NCBI GenBank assembly: GCA_023132995.1
Contig: JAGLXI010000026.1
Coordinates: 1 to 15,544 of the forward strand
From: Candidatus Zixiibacteriota bacterium
Lineage (GTDB): Bacteria > Zixibacteria > MSB-5A5 > GN15 > FEB-12
Reading direction: 5' to 3'
DNA length: 15,544 bases
Notes under the pieces: generated by a model
Database searches by the model: none
The model's input: only the letters and a program-made list of their open reading frames with translations
What the model was told of the DNA's origin: nothing
Made by a program: the position numbers and the translations under genes
Shown: positions 7,063-13,505 of the stretch, piece after piece
Layout: every line of letters starts with the position of its first letter
Numbering within the stretch: the stretch's first letter is position 1

Positions 7063-8411
7063 AATATTCGGTTCTGATTGTGGACGATGACAAGATCGTG
7101 AACGAGGTAGCTACGGAGACGTTGCAACGGGCAGGTTACGATTGCCGGTCGGCCTTCTCAGGTGAGGAGGCGCTGGCGATTCTGGACGACTCTCCGGTTG
7201 ATATCGTCCTGTCCGATCTGAAAATGGATGGCATGGACGGTATTGAACTCCTGCGTCAGACCAAGAAATTCAATCCGCAGACGGTTGTCGTGGTCATGAC
7301 CGCCTTCGGTACAATCGAAACCGCCGTCAAGGCTATCAGGCTGGGTGCCTACGATTTCCTGGTCAAGCCGGTCCTGCCGGCGACGCTGGAGCATGTTCTC
7401 TCGCGGGTGACGGAGATACTCGAGTTGAGGTCCCAGAACGAAATCATGCGCCGCGATCTGGCTGACCGATTCCAGAATATCGTTGGCAAGTCCAAGGAAA
7501 TAAAGGAGATATTCGACCTGATTCAGACCGTGGCGGACGCCAGGTCGACGATTCTGATCACCGGCGCCTCAGGAACCGGAAAGGAGTTGGTGGCCCGGGC
7601 CATACACTATACTTCCGGTCGCAGGAGCGGGCCATTCATCAAACTCAACTGCGCTGCATTGCCGGAGAACCTCGTCGAGGCGGAGCTGTTCGGCTATGAG
7701 AAAGGCGCTTTCACCGATGCCAAGAAAACCAACCACGGTCGTTTTGAACTGGCCGATGGCGGGACACTCTTGCTGGACGAAATCTCCGAGATGCCTCTCA
7801 ACCTGCAGGCGAAGCTCCTGCGGGTAATTCAGGAGAGGGAGTTTGAACGCATCGGCTCCAGCAGCACCATCAAGGTGGACATTCGGCTGATAGCAACCTC
7901 CAACCGGAACTTGAAAGAATACGTTTCCGCCGGCAAACTGAGAGAAGACCTCTTCTTCCGGTTGAACGTGATCCCCATTCATCTCTGTCCGCTGAATGAG
8001 CGCAAGGAGGACATCCCGCTGCTGGCGAGGCATTTCATAGCTACGTTTAACACCGACAACGGCAAATCGGTCAGAGGTCTGGACAACGAGGCCCTGAGAC
8101 TGCTGACGAAGTATCACTGGCCCGGCAACGTTCGGGAGCTTGAGAACCTCGTTGAGCGTGCCGTTGTCACCACTAAGGGCGAGATACTGACGGAGGATGA
8201 TTTCCCGGCCGATCTCGTCCTGGGCCCGATCGCCGACGATTTGCCCTCACTCAAGGTCCCCATGAAACTTGAGGAAGGCAGCCGCTATCTCATATTGAAG
8301 ACGCTTGAGAAGTTCAATGGCAACAAGACCAGGGCGGCCGATGCGCTTGGAATCACAACCAGAACGATCAGAAACAAGTTGGCTGAATACAGGTTGCAGG
8401 ACAGCCGGTAA
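7059..8411 (+). CDS. Sigma54-dependent response regulator, FlrC/FleR-like
   Basis: This activator of RNA polymerase-sigma54 is likely controlled by the kinase just upstream and probably drives flagellar operons such as flgB-fliI. The 450-residue protein has a receiver (D9-D11, phospho-acceptor D53, K-P in FLVKPV), then an AAA+ domain. The latter shows Walker A GASGTGKE at 169-176, the sigma54-contact loop GAFTDA at 216-221 (consensus GAFTGA), Walker B LLLDEI with D240/E241, and FFRLNVIPI and WPGNVRELENL segments. A C-terminal Fis-type helix-turn-helix follows (NKTRAADALGITTRTIRNKL). It belongs to the NtrC/AtoC/FlrC group; membership of the flagellar subgroup rests on its position between che and mot/flg genes. 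The 184-bp spacer after it holds no further gene of normal size. Confidence 0.9.
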   Translation: MKYSVLIVDDDKIVNEVATETLQRAGYDCRSAFSGEEALAILDDSPVDIVLSDLKMDGMDGIELLRQTKKFNPQTVVVVMTAFGTIETAVKAIRLGAYDFLVKPVLPATLEHVLSRVTEILELRSQNEIMRRDLADRFQNIVGKSKEIKEIFDLIQTVADARSTILITGASGTGKELVARAIHYTSGRRSGPFIKLNCAALPENLVEAELFGYEKGAFTDAKKTNHGRFELADGGTLLLDEISEMPLNLQAKLLRVIQEREFERIGSSSTIKVDIRLIATSNRNLKEYVSAGKLREDLFFRLNVIPIHLCPLNERKEDIPLLARHFIATFNTDNGKSVRGLDNEALRLLTKYHWPGNVRELENLVERAVVTTKGEILTEDDFPADLVLGPIADDLPSLKVPMKLEEGSRYLILKTLEKFNGNKTRAADALGITTRTIRNKLAEYRLQDSR

Positions 8412-8509
8412 CGGTTCCCCCGACCGTACACCGGCCACAAGCGGTGAGCCTCTGCCGCAATAGGACTTTCACAACAGAACCAGCCAAGGTCTGCTGACGT
8501 CTCAGACAC

Positions 8510-8536
8510 TACAAAACAGAGAGTTCCTGCCGATAA
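8510..8536 (+). promoter_or_regulatory. Candidate sigma28 (FliA) promoter for motAB
   Basis: The -10 element GCCGATAA (8529-8536) is a perfect match to the FliA consensus. Fifteen bases upstream is TACA (8510-8513) at the place of the conserved TAAA of the -35 element; the rest of the -35 box matches poorly. The predicted transcription start is near 8543, about 50 bases before motA, which is a classic sigma28-dependent gene in other bacteria. I found no other GCCGATAA in the window by eye. Confidence 0.72.
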
Positions 8537-8595
8537 GTGGACAGAAGGGGTAAATAATGCCCCGTGAACCGGTACTCGTTTGAGGCAATCTGGCG

Positions 8596-9360
8596 ATGGA
8601 TCTGGCTACACTCCTGGGTCTTGTGGTGGCAGTAGGTGCGATTAGCGGCGCCTTTCTCCTGGAAGGCGGTTCGCTGGATGCCGTGTTTCTCACCGCTCCG
8701 ATTCTGATCGTGCTTGGTGGAACATTGGGAGCCACCACTATCACTACTTCCATACACACCGTCACGCAGGTTCCTGTGTATCTGAGACATGCCCTCACGG
8801 GGACGAGCCGCCCTTTCGCCGAAACCGTGGAGATAATCGTTCGCATGGCCGAAAAGGCCAGAAGGGACGGTATCCTGGGCCTGGAGCGCATGCTCGACGA
8901 CCTGCCCAACCCGTTTTTCCGCAAGGCGCTGCAATTAGTCATCGACGGTACTGAGGTCACCCTTCTTCGAGATATCTTAGAGATGGAGCTTACCTCCATT
9001 GAAGAACGTCACAAAAAGGGTATCACTTTCTTTAGTAAGGCGGGCGGCTTCTCTCCTACCATGGGTATTCTGGGTACCGTGTTAGGGCTGACCCACACGC
9101 TGGCAAATGCTAACGATGCCGCCGGCATGGCCTCAGGTATAGCCATCGCTTTCATCGCAACTCTGTGGGGAGTGGGGCTGGCCAACCTGTTCTTTCTTCC
9201 TATTTCGGACAAACTCCAGATGCGTCACGATGAAGAAATCGCACACCTGGAGTTGATCATGGAGGGTGTCATTGCCCTCCAGTCGGGCGGTTCTCCCCGA
9301 ACTATCCGCACCCGGCTGGTTTCATTTATCGCCCCCCGCAATCGCCCGCACGAGGTCTGA
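8596..9360 (+). CDS. motA: Flagellar motor stator protein MotA
   Basis: MotA is the multi-span stator subunit that, with MotB, forms the ion channel and pushes on FliG. The 254-residue protein has four hydrophobic segments: two near the N-terminus (LATLLGLVVAVGAISGAFL; APILIVLGGTLGATTI) and two in the C-terminal half (PTMGILGTVLGL; IAIAFIATLWGVGLANLFFLP). A cytoplasmic charged region between them includes RRDGILGLE. Conserved prolines P154 (GGFSPTMG) and P202 (FFLPISDK) correspond to the two functionally important prolines of MotA. A GAGG ribosome site lies 10 bases before ATG 8596. The TTG start of motB follows 2 bp after the stop. Upstream is a sigma28-like promoter and a 8-codon open frame. 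Confidence 0.95.
   Translation: MDLATLLGLVVAVGAISGAFLLEGGSLDAVFLTAPILIVLGGTLGATTITTSIHTVTQVPVYLRHALTGTSRPFAETVEIIVRMAEKARRDGILGLERMLDDLPNPFFRKALQLVIDGTEVTLLRDILEMELTSIEERHKKGITFFSKAGGFSPTMGILGTVLGLTHTLANANDAAGMASGIAIAFIATLWGVGLANLFFLPISDKLQMRHDEEIAHLELIMEGVIALQSGGSPRTIRTRLVSFIAPRNRPHEV
9352..9355 (+). promoter_or_regulatory. Ribosome binding site supporting the TTG start of motB
   Basis: GAGG inside the last codons of motA lies 7 bases before TTG 9363, supporting use of this rare start codon. Confidence 0.6.
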
Positions 9361-9362
9361 TC

Positions 9363-10196
9363 TTGCGCCGCCGCCGCAGAAAAGACGGGTCGGCCGACAA
9401 TACCGATCGCTGGCTCCTGACATATGCCGACATGATCACGCTCCTGCTGGCGTTCTTCATCGTCATGTACTCCATGTCACGGATAGACGCCAAGAAGTTC
9501 GATGAGATGGCCAAAGCGCTCGACGTCATCCTGAAAGGCGGCCACAGCATTGTCAATCGCTATCCGGACAACGACGACAAGACCGGGCACGGCCTCCTGA
9601 AACTCGGTGATCTGAGTATGATCCAGCAGACTCTCAAACAGAACTTCGACTCCCTGGGACGCAAGGACGAAATGCAGACGGAGGTAACCGAGCGCGGTCT
9701 GGTTGTACACATTGTCGAATCCGCGCTGTTCATGCAGGGCTCAGCCGACCTGGAACCGAGAGCGATGGAAGTGCTCGATCTGATCTGGGAAAGGATCAAG
9801 GACACACCCAACCACATCCGTATTGAGGGGCACACTGACAACCGGCCCATCAACACTGCTCAATTCCCGTCCAACTGGGAGCTGTCGTCGGCCCGCGCCA
9901 CAGCAGTAGTGCGGTATTTCGTTGGCAATTACAGCGTCCCGCCGGGCAAGGTCTCGGCCCTTGGTTACGGCGAGTATCGCCCCATCCGACCCAATAATAC
10001 TACCGAGAACCGGGCGCGCAATCGACGCGTGGATGTGGTCGTCCTGACTATGGAACTCTCCATGACCGAACCGACCTCTCAGTTGTATGGTCTTTCGGAT
10101 CAAGAGCAATTAGTTCCGCAACCGGCGGAAAATCCTTCCCCGCAGCAGAGCCAAAACGAGCCCTCCGCGTTTCCTTCAGATAGCGTAACACGCTGA
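9363..10196 (+). CDS. motB: Flagellar motor stator protein MotB
   Basis: MotB is the peptidoglycan-anchoring stator subunit and carries the ion-binding aspartate. The 277-residue product starts with a basic cytoplasmic run, then one membrane segment (about 20-40) with the essential Asp as D23 in TYADMITLLLAFFIVMYSMS. A plug/linker follows, then an OmpA-like peptidoglycan-binding domain (about 115-235) with IRIEGHTDNRPI and NRARNRRVDVVV. The tail is Gln/Pro/Ser-rich. The membrane segment reads more like proton-type MotB (FIVMY) than sodium-type PomB/MotS; this is inference. The start is TTG 9363, supported by GAGG 7 bases upstream and by the expected position of D23. The pair motA-motB is the usual arrangement. 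Confidence 0.94.
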   Translation: MRRRRRKDGSADNTDRWLLTYADMITLLLAFFIVMYSMSRIDAKKFDEMAKALDVILKGGHSIVNRYPDNDDKTGHGLLKLGDLSMIQQTLKQNFDSLGRKDEMQTEVTERGLVVHIVESALFMQGSADLEPRAMEVLDLIWERIKDTPNHIRIEGHTDNRPINTAQFPSNWELSSARATAVVRYFVGNYSVPPGKVSALGYGEYRPIRPNNTTENRARNRRVDVVVLTMELSMTEPTSQLYGLSDQEQLVPQPAENPSPQQSQNEPSAFPSDSVTR

Positions 10197-10229
10197 CATA
10201 CAATGCCATGGCCTGTATCGGCCCGTTTC

Positions 10230-10246
10230 CGGCATTGGGCTTGCTT
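10230..10246 (+). promoter_or_regulatory. Candidate sigma54 promoter upstream of flgB
   Basis: CGGCAT-TGGGC-TTGCTT fits the sigma54 consensus TGGCAC-N5-TTGCW. The invariant GG (10231-10232) and GC (10243-10244) are exactly 12 bases apart, the -24 side keeps GGCA, and the -12 side is a full TTGCT. Transcription would start near 10255, giving a leader of about 28 bases before flgB. The motif lies in an 86-bp spacer after motB, and a sigma54 activator is encoded 1.8 kb upstream. Confidence 0.72.
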
Positions 10247-10282
10247 AAGTCGGATGCGAAGGAGTGTGAGTCGGTATAGACA

Positions 10283-10696
10283 ATGGAAAACAAAATCGCA
10301 AATTTCATGTTCCAGCGGATCGGCGTGCCGAGATTCGAGAAGTTCCTTGATCTGGCCGCCTTCCGCCATAAACTTATCAGCGGCAACATAGCCAACATTA
10401 CTACTCCGGGCTACCGTGGGCGCGACATTGATTTCCACGCCGAGTTTGAGAGGCTGTCGGGTAACGGCAACCACCTGGCCGGCAAACTGACCCATGCCGG
10501 TCATCTGCCCGTCGGCCATCATGCCGCCTGTCCTCCGGATGTGAAGGAGGCTAAGGTATCGAAAGGGGAGATGAACGCAATCGACATCGATCACGAGATC
10601 GCCTCTATGGCGCAAAACGAGCTTCAGTTTTCCATTGGCGCCAAACTGCTCAAGAGTAAGCTCGATGGTCTTAGGAAAGCAATAACCAGCAGGTGA
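10283..10696 (+). CDS. flgB: Flagellar proximal rod protein FlgB
   Basis: FlgB is an axial protein of the proximal rod in the periplasm, exported by the flagellar type III system. The 137-residue product has the typical N-terminal rod helix and signature LISGNIANITTPGYRGRDIDF, a short variable middle, and a C-terminal helix (MNAIDIDHEIASMAQNELQFSIGAKLL) matching the rod-protein C-terminal pattern. There is no cleavable signal peptide, as expected for this export route. An in-frame TAG at 10277 limits extension, so ATG 10283 is the earliest start. The best Shine-Dalgarno-like sequence, AAGGAG at 10259-10264, is 18 bases upstream, further than usual. flgC follows after 9 bp. First gene of the putative sigma54-driven operon. 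Confidence 0.94.
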   Translation: MENKIANFMFQRIGVPRFEKFLDLAAFRHKLISGNIANITTPGYRGRDIDFHAEFERLSGNGNHLAGKLTHAGHLPVGHHAACPPDVKEAKVSKGEMNAIDIDHEIASMAQNELQFSIGAKLLKSKLDGLRKAITSR

Positions 10697-10705
10697 GAAT
10701 GAGAT

Positions 10706-11200
10706 ATGGCCGGTATCCTGAATGCGATTGAGATTTCATCCAGAGGGCTGTCTATTCAGCGCGCCCGGATGAATGTGGTGGCGGAAAACATCGCCAACGC
10801 CGAAACGACGGAAACAGTCGAGGGAGGCCCATACCGCCGCAAGCGGATCGTCGTGAGTGAGGGAAAGACCGAGGGTACCTTTGACTCCATGATTAAACAG
10901 GCCACCGGCCGGCTGACACGGACCGACAGCCGTCATCTGTCAACACAATCCCGGCCATCGTCGCGAAAAGTCGATTTGCCCTCGGTGGATTGGGCTGAGA
11001 CGGTTGATCCTGATTCCGGTTTTCGAATAGTGCACGATCCGTCACATCCCGAGGCGGACGCGGATGGATATGTGAAAATGCCGGATGTCGAGATTGTCAA
11101 TGAAATGGTGGACATGATAGCTGCCTCCCGTGCCTACGAGGCCAACACGTCCGCTATCTCCGCTGCCAAGAAAATGGCCCAGGACGCTCTGGACATCTAA
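10706..11200 (+). CDS. flgC: Flagellar proximal rod protein FlgC
   Basis: FlgC is a second proximal rod subunit, assembled with FlgB on the MS ring. The 164-residue protein shows the rod signature RARMNVVAENIANAETTE near its N-terminus, the PYRRKRIVV segment, a HPEADADGYVKMPDVEIVNEM block characteristic of FlgC, and a C-terminal helix (ASRAYEANTSAISAAKKMAQDAL). AGGTGA about 9 bases before ATG 10706 serves as the ribosome site; an ATG at 10699 is out of frame. It is slightly longer than the roughly 135-150 residues common for FlgC, with extra polar sequence in the middle (about 65-95). An unassigned small gene follows after 19 bp. Confidence 0.95.
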   Translation: MAGILNAIEISSRGLSIQRARMNVVAENIANAETTETVEGGPYRRKRIVVSEGKTEGTFDSMIKQATGRLTRTDSRHLSTQSRPSSRKVDLPSVDWAETVDPDSGFRIVHDPSHPEADADGYVKMPDVEIVNEMVDMIAASRAYEANTSAISAAKKMAQDALDI

Positions 11201-11219
11201 TTATCGGAAGGATTACGAT

Positions 11220-11552
11220 ATGCAAGTCAACCCGATAGGAATCCAGTCTTACCAACAGGTGACCCAGCGGGAAAACTCTCCGGCATCGCAGGCGGAGGGC
11301 AAAGACAAGTCGCAGAAAGCGCCATCAAGCGTAACCATCACCCCGCACGACGAACTCACGGGATCAAAGATGGCCGTCAAAGCTCCGCGAGGAACCTTTG
11401 CCGACGCTCTGACTGATGTTGAGAAGAAGGCCCTTGATCTCCTGTTCAGCCGCTTTCGAGACAGCGGGCGTTTTGGCCCCGGCTATGCAGCCAGTACGGT
11501 GATTGACGACGACGCCCGACTGGTGGGTAACATGGTGGATGTGAAGGTCTGA
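11220..11552 (+). CDS. Small unrecognised protein between flgC and fliE
   Basis: I do not recognise this 110-residue protein. The N-terminal half (about 1-55) is hydrophilic, rich in Gln, Ser, Lys and Pro, and probably disordered. The C-terminal half contains a likely amphipathic helix (DVEKKALDLLFSRFRDSG), a Gly/Tyr turn (GRFGPGYAAS) and a short terminal strand ending GNMVDVKV. It has no signal peptide, membrane segment or cysteine. A good GGAAGGA ribosome site lies about 7 bases before ATG 11220, and the stop is only 2 bp before the GTG of fliE, so it is well placed for co-translation in the basal-body operon. The frame is open further upstream to 11130 inside flgC, but that part is a shadow. 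A flagellar assembly or export role is a guess from position alone. Confidence 0.8.
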   Translation: MQVNPIGIQSYQQVTQRENSPASQAEGKDKSQKAPSSVTITPHDELTGSKMAVKAPRGTFADALTDVEKKALDLLFSRFRDSGRFGPGYAASTVIDDDARLVGNMVDVKV

Positions 11553-11554
11553 TT

Positions 11555-11875
11555 GTGGCAATACAAGTAGGTGGCCCCGGCCGGTTGGTTCCAGGGCTGA
11601 TTGAGCAGCTTGGAAAGAGCGCCAAAGAGATGGCGCCGACCGATACGGAGGCAAAGGTCAGTTTCGTTGAGATGCTCGGTAACTTCATCGGCGACGTCAA
11701 CGATCTGCAAAAGGAGTCGGCCCGGCTTCAGGAGGCCTTCATGGCCGGTGAGCCGGTCGAATTGCACCAAGTTATGATAAAGGCAGAGAAAGCAGGTCTG
11801 GCGACGGACTTGCTGCTGGAGATTCGCAACCGGCTTACGAAAGCCTACGATGATCTGGCGCGAATGCCCTTATAG
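11555..11875 (+). CDS. fliE: Flagellar hook-basal body adapter FliE
   Basis: FliE links the MS ring to the proximal rod and is the first axial protein exported. The 106-residue product has the normal FliE length and pattern: a central helix (FVEMLGNFIGDVNDLQKES), then the conserved block ELHQVMIKAEKAGLATDLLLEIRNRLTKAYDDLARMPL at the C-terminus (positions 68 onward), which matches the VMIA.EKA...L..E.RNKL..AY.E..RM signature. The start is GTG 11555, with GAAGG 7 bases upstream. The 2-bp gap from the preceding small gene and the fliF gene after 63 bp fit the common fliE-fliF order. The spacer before fliF showed no clear promoter. Confidence 0.93.
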   Translation: MAIQVGGPGRLVPGLIEQLGKSAKEMAPTDTEAKVSFVEMLGNFIGDVNDLQKESARLQEAFMAGEPVELHQVMIKAEKAGLATDLLLEIRNRLTKAYDDLARMPL

Positions 11876-11928
11876 TCCTGAAAATAAGAGTCGCGCCGGC
11901 CACGGAAGGTCGGATATAGAGAACCGAT

Positions 11929-11932
11929 AGGA
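11929..11932 (+). promoter_or_regulatory. Ribosome binding site that sets the fliF start
   Basis: AGGA directly abuts ATG 11933 but is 6 bases before in-frame ATG 11939, which favours the second ATG as initiation codon. Confidence 0.65.
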
Positions 11933-11938
11933 ATGGGT

Positions 11939-13498
11939 ATGGAGGCTCTGAAAGAGTTTTTCAAGAATGTAAACGGATTCGTCGGCCGCATGACGCCCTC
12001 CCAGGTGATGATGCTGCTGGGATTCACGGCCGGTACGCTGGTCGGTATCGTCTTTCTCTACGGCTGGCTGACCAGTGTCACCTACGCGCGCCTTTATTCT
12101 AACCTTGACGAGGCGGAAGCGGGCGAAGTTGTCGCCTACCTGAGCGAGAGCCGAATCCCCTATCAATTGTCAGATGGCGGCCAGACGGTCGAAGTGCCGT
12201 CCGGCGATGTTTACCGGGCACGCATAGCGCTGGCTACCGAGGGGCTACCCCGGTCGGGCAACATTGGTTACTCGATTTTCGACAAGAGCAATCTGGGCAT
12301 GACCGACTTTCTGCAGAACCTCAACTTCCGGCGAGCCCTGGAAGGCGAGCTTACACGCACTATTATACAGCTCAACGAAGTCGAGGCCGCCCGGGTGCAC
12401 ATAGTCATCCCCAAGGAGAGGCTCTTCAAGGAGGATCAGAAAAGGGCCAGTGCTTCGGTGGTGCTCAAGTTGCGAGGGAGCGGCACTCTGGGCCGGCAGC
12501 AAGCAGCCGGGATATCGCATCTGATGGCGTCATCGGTTGAGGGGCTGACCCCGGATAACATCACTATCGTCGATTACGACGGAAACCTGCTGTCCTCCGG
12601 CCAGAAGAGTGACCCCGTGGCCGGCCTGAGCACTTCGCAACTGGAGGTCAGTCGCCAGGTGGAAGTCAGCTTGGAAAAGAAGGCGCAGTCGATGCTCAAT
12701 GAGGTTCTTGGCCCGGGGAAGTCCGTCGTCCGCGTCACCGCTGAGTTGAATTTCCAGCAGTTGGAGCGCACCTCGGAATTGTTTGATCCCAACGCGCCGT
12801 CAATTCGCAGCGAAGAACGCACCAAGACCAGCGGGACTGCCTCTGACAAGGCCGAGGACAATAACGAGAGCCAGCAGGATGAAAGCACTGAGATGGTTAT
12901 CACCAACTATGAACTGAACAAAACGGTGGAGCACATCATCAACGCCGTGGGGACCATCCAGAGGCTCTCGGTGGCCGTCTTGTTTGACGGCACATACTCA
13001 GCGGTCGAGAACGAGGCGGGCGAAACCGAAATGATATACGAGCCGCGCTCCCCTGAGGAACTGGATCGCCTCGAGTCAATCGTGAAAAACGCCGTGGGAT
13101 TCAACGTCGAACGCGACGACCAGATAGAAATAGTCAATATCGCCTTTGATCGTCAGAATCTCGAAGAGGATCGGCAAGCGCTCGACGCCATGTATCTGCG
13201 CGACTTCTATATGAACATTGCCCGGAAAGTCGGGTACGTGCTGCTGTTTGCTCTCCTGTTCCTCTACGCGAAGAAGAAATCAAAGAAGCTGTTTGAGGCG
13301 CTGGGCAAGCTTGTACCGGAGGCCCGCCCGCGGCCCGCATCGTCGGCGCCAAAGGTCAAAGAGGAGATCGAGGAGGAAGAGGAAATCTTCATAGAAGCTG
13401 AAAAACGCAAACCGCGCCTGGTGGACAAGATGCAGGAGACGGCCAAGGAACAGCCGGAAGAGATTGCCCGGGTGATAAAAACCATGATGGTTGATTAG
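11939..13498 (+). CDS. fliF: Flagellar MS-ring protein FliF
   Basis: FliF forms the membrane/supramembrane ring on which rod, switch and export apparatus assemble. The 519-residue protein has an N-terminal membrane helix (about 22-42) and periplasmic ring-building domains, including YARLYSNLDEAEAGEVVAYL and the conserved EGLPRSGNIGYSIFDKSNLGMTDF region. An acidic low-complexity insert lies near 295-325 (many Glu, Asp, Gln, Ser). A second membrane helix spans about 431-447 (VGYVLLFALLFLYA), followed by a basic stretch. The cytoplasmic tail ends EEIARVIKTMMVD, the FliG-binding motif. ATG 11939 is preferred over 11933 on ribosome-site spacing. fliG begins 7 bp downstream. Confidence 0.95.
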   Translation: MEALKEFFKNVNGFVGRMTPSQVMMLLGFTAGTLVGIVFLYGWLTSVTYARLYSNLDEAEAGEVVAYLSESRIPYQLSDGGQTVEVPSGDVYRARIALATEGLPRSGNIGYSIFDKSNLGMTDFLQNLNFRRALEGELTRTIIQLNEVEAARVHIVIPKERLFKEDQKRASASVVLKLRGSGTLGRQQAAGISHLMASSVEGLTPDNITIVDYDGNLLSSGQKSDPVAGLSTSQLEVSRQVEVSLEKKAQSMLNEVLGPGKSVVRVTAELNFQQLERTSELFDPNAPSIRSEERTKTSGTASDKAEDNNESQQDESTEMVITNYELNKTVEHIINAVGTIQRLSVAVLFDGTYSAVENEAGETEMIYEPRSPEELDRLESIVKNAVGFNVERDDQIEIVNIAFDRQNLEEDRQALDAMYLRDFYMNIARKVGYVLLFALLFLYAKKKSKKLFEALGKLVPEARPRPASSAPKVKEEIEEEEEIFIEAEKRKPRLVDKMQETAKEQPEEIARVIKTMMVD

Positions 13499-13505
13499 AG
13501 GCGCC

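Noticed and set aside
8411..8427. Inverted repeat ACGGT/ACCGT right after the sigma54 activator gene, possible terminator
   Set aside because: Only a 5-bp stem with a 7-base loop and no T-run after it; too weak to call.
10203..10391. 62-codon + strand frame across the motB-flgB gap
   Set aside because: It overlaps flgB in another frame and the predicted sigma54 promoter, has a Ser/Arg-rich low-information product and no ribosome site.
11130..11219. In-frame upstream extension of the small gene before fliE
   Set aside because: It lies inside flgC, is Pro/Arg-rich and has no ribosome site, while ATG 11220 has a strong one.
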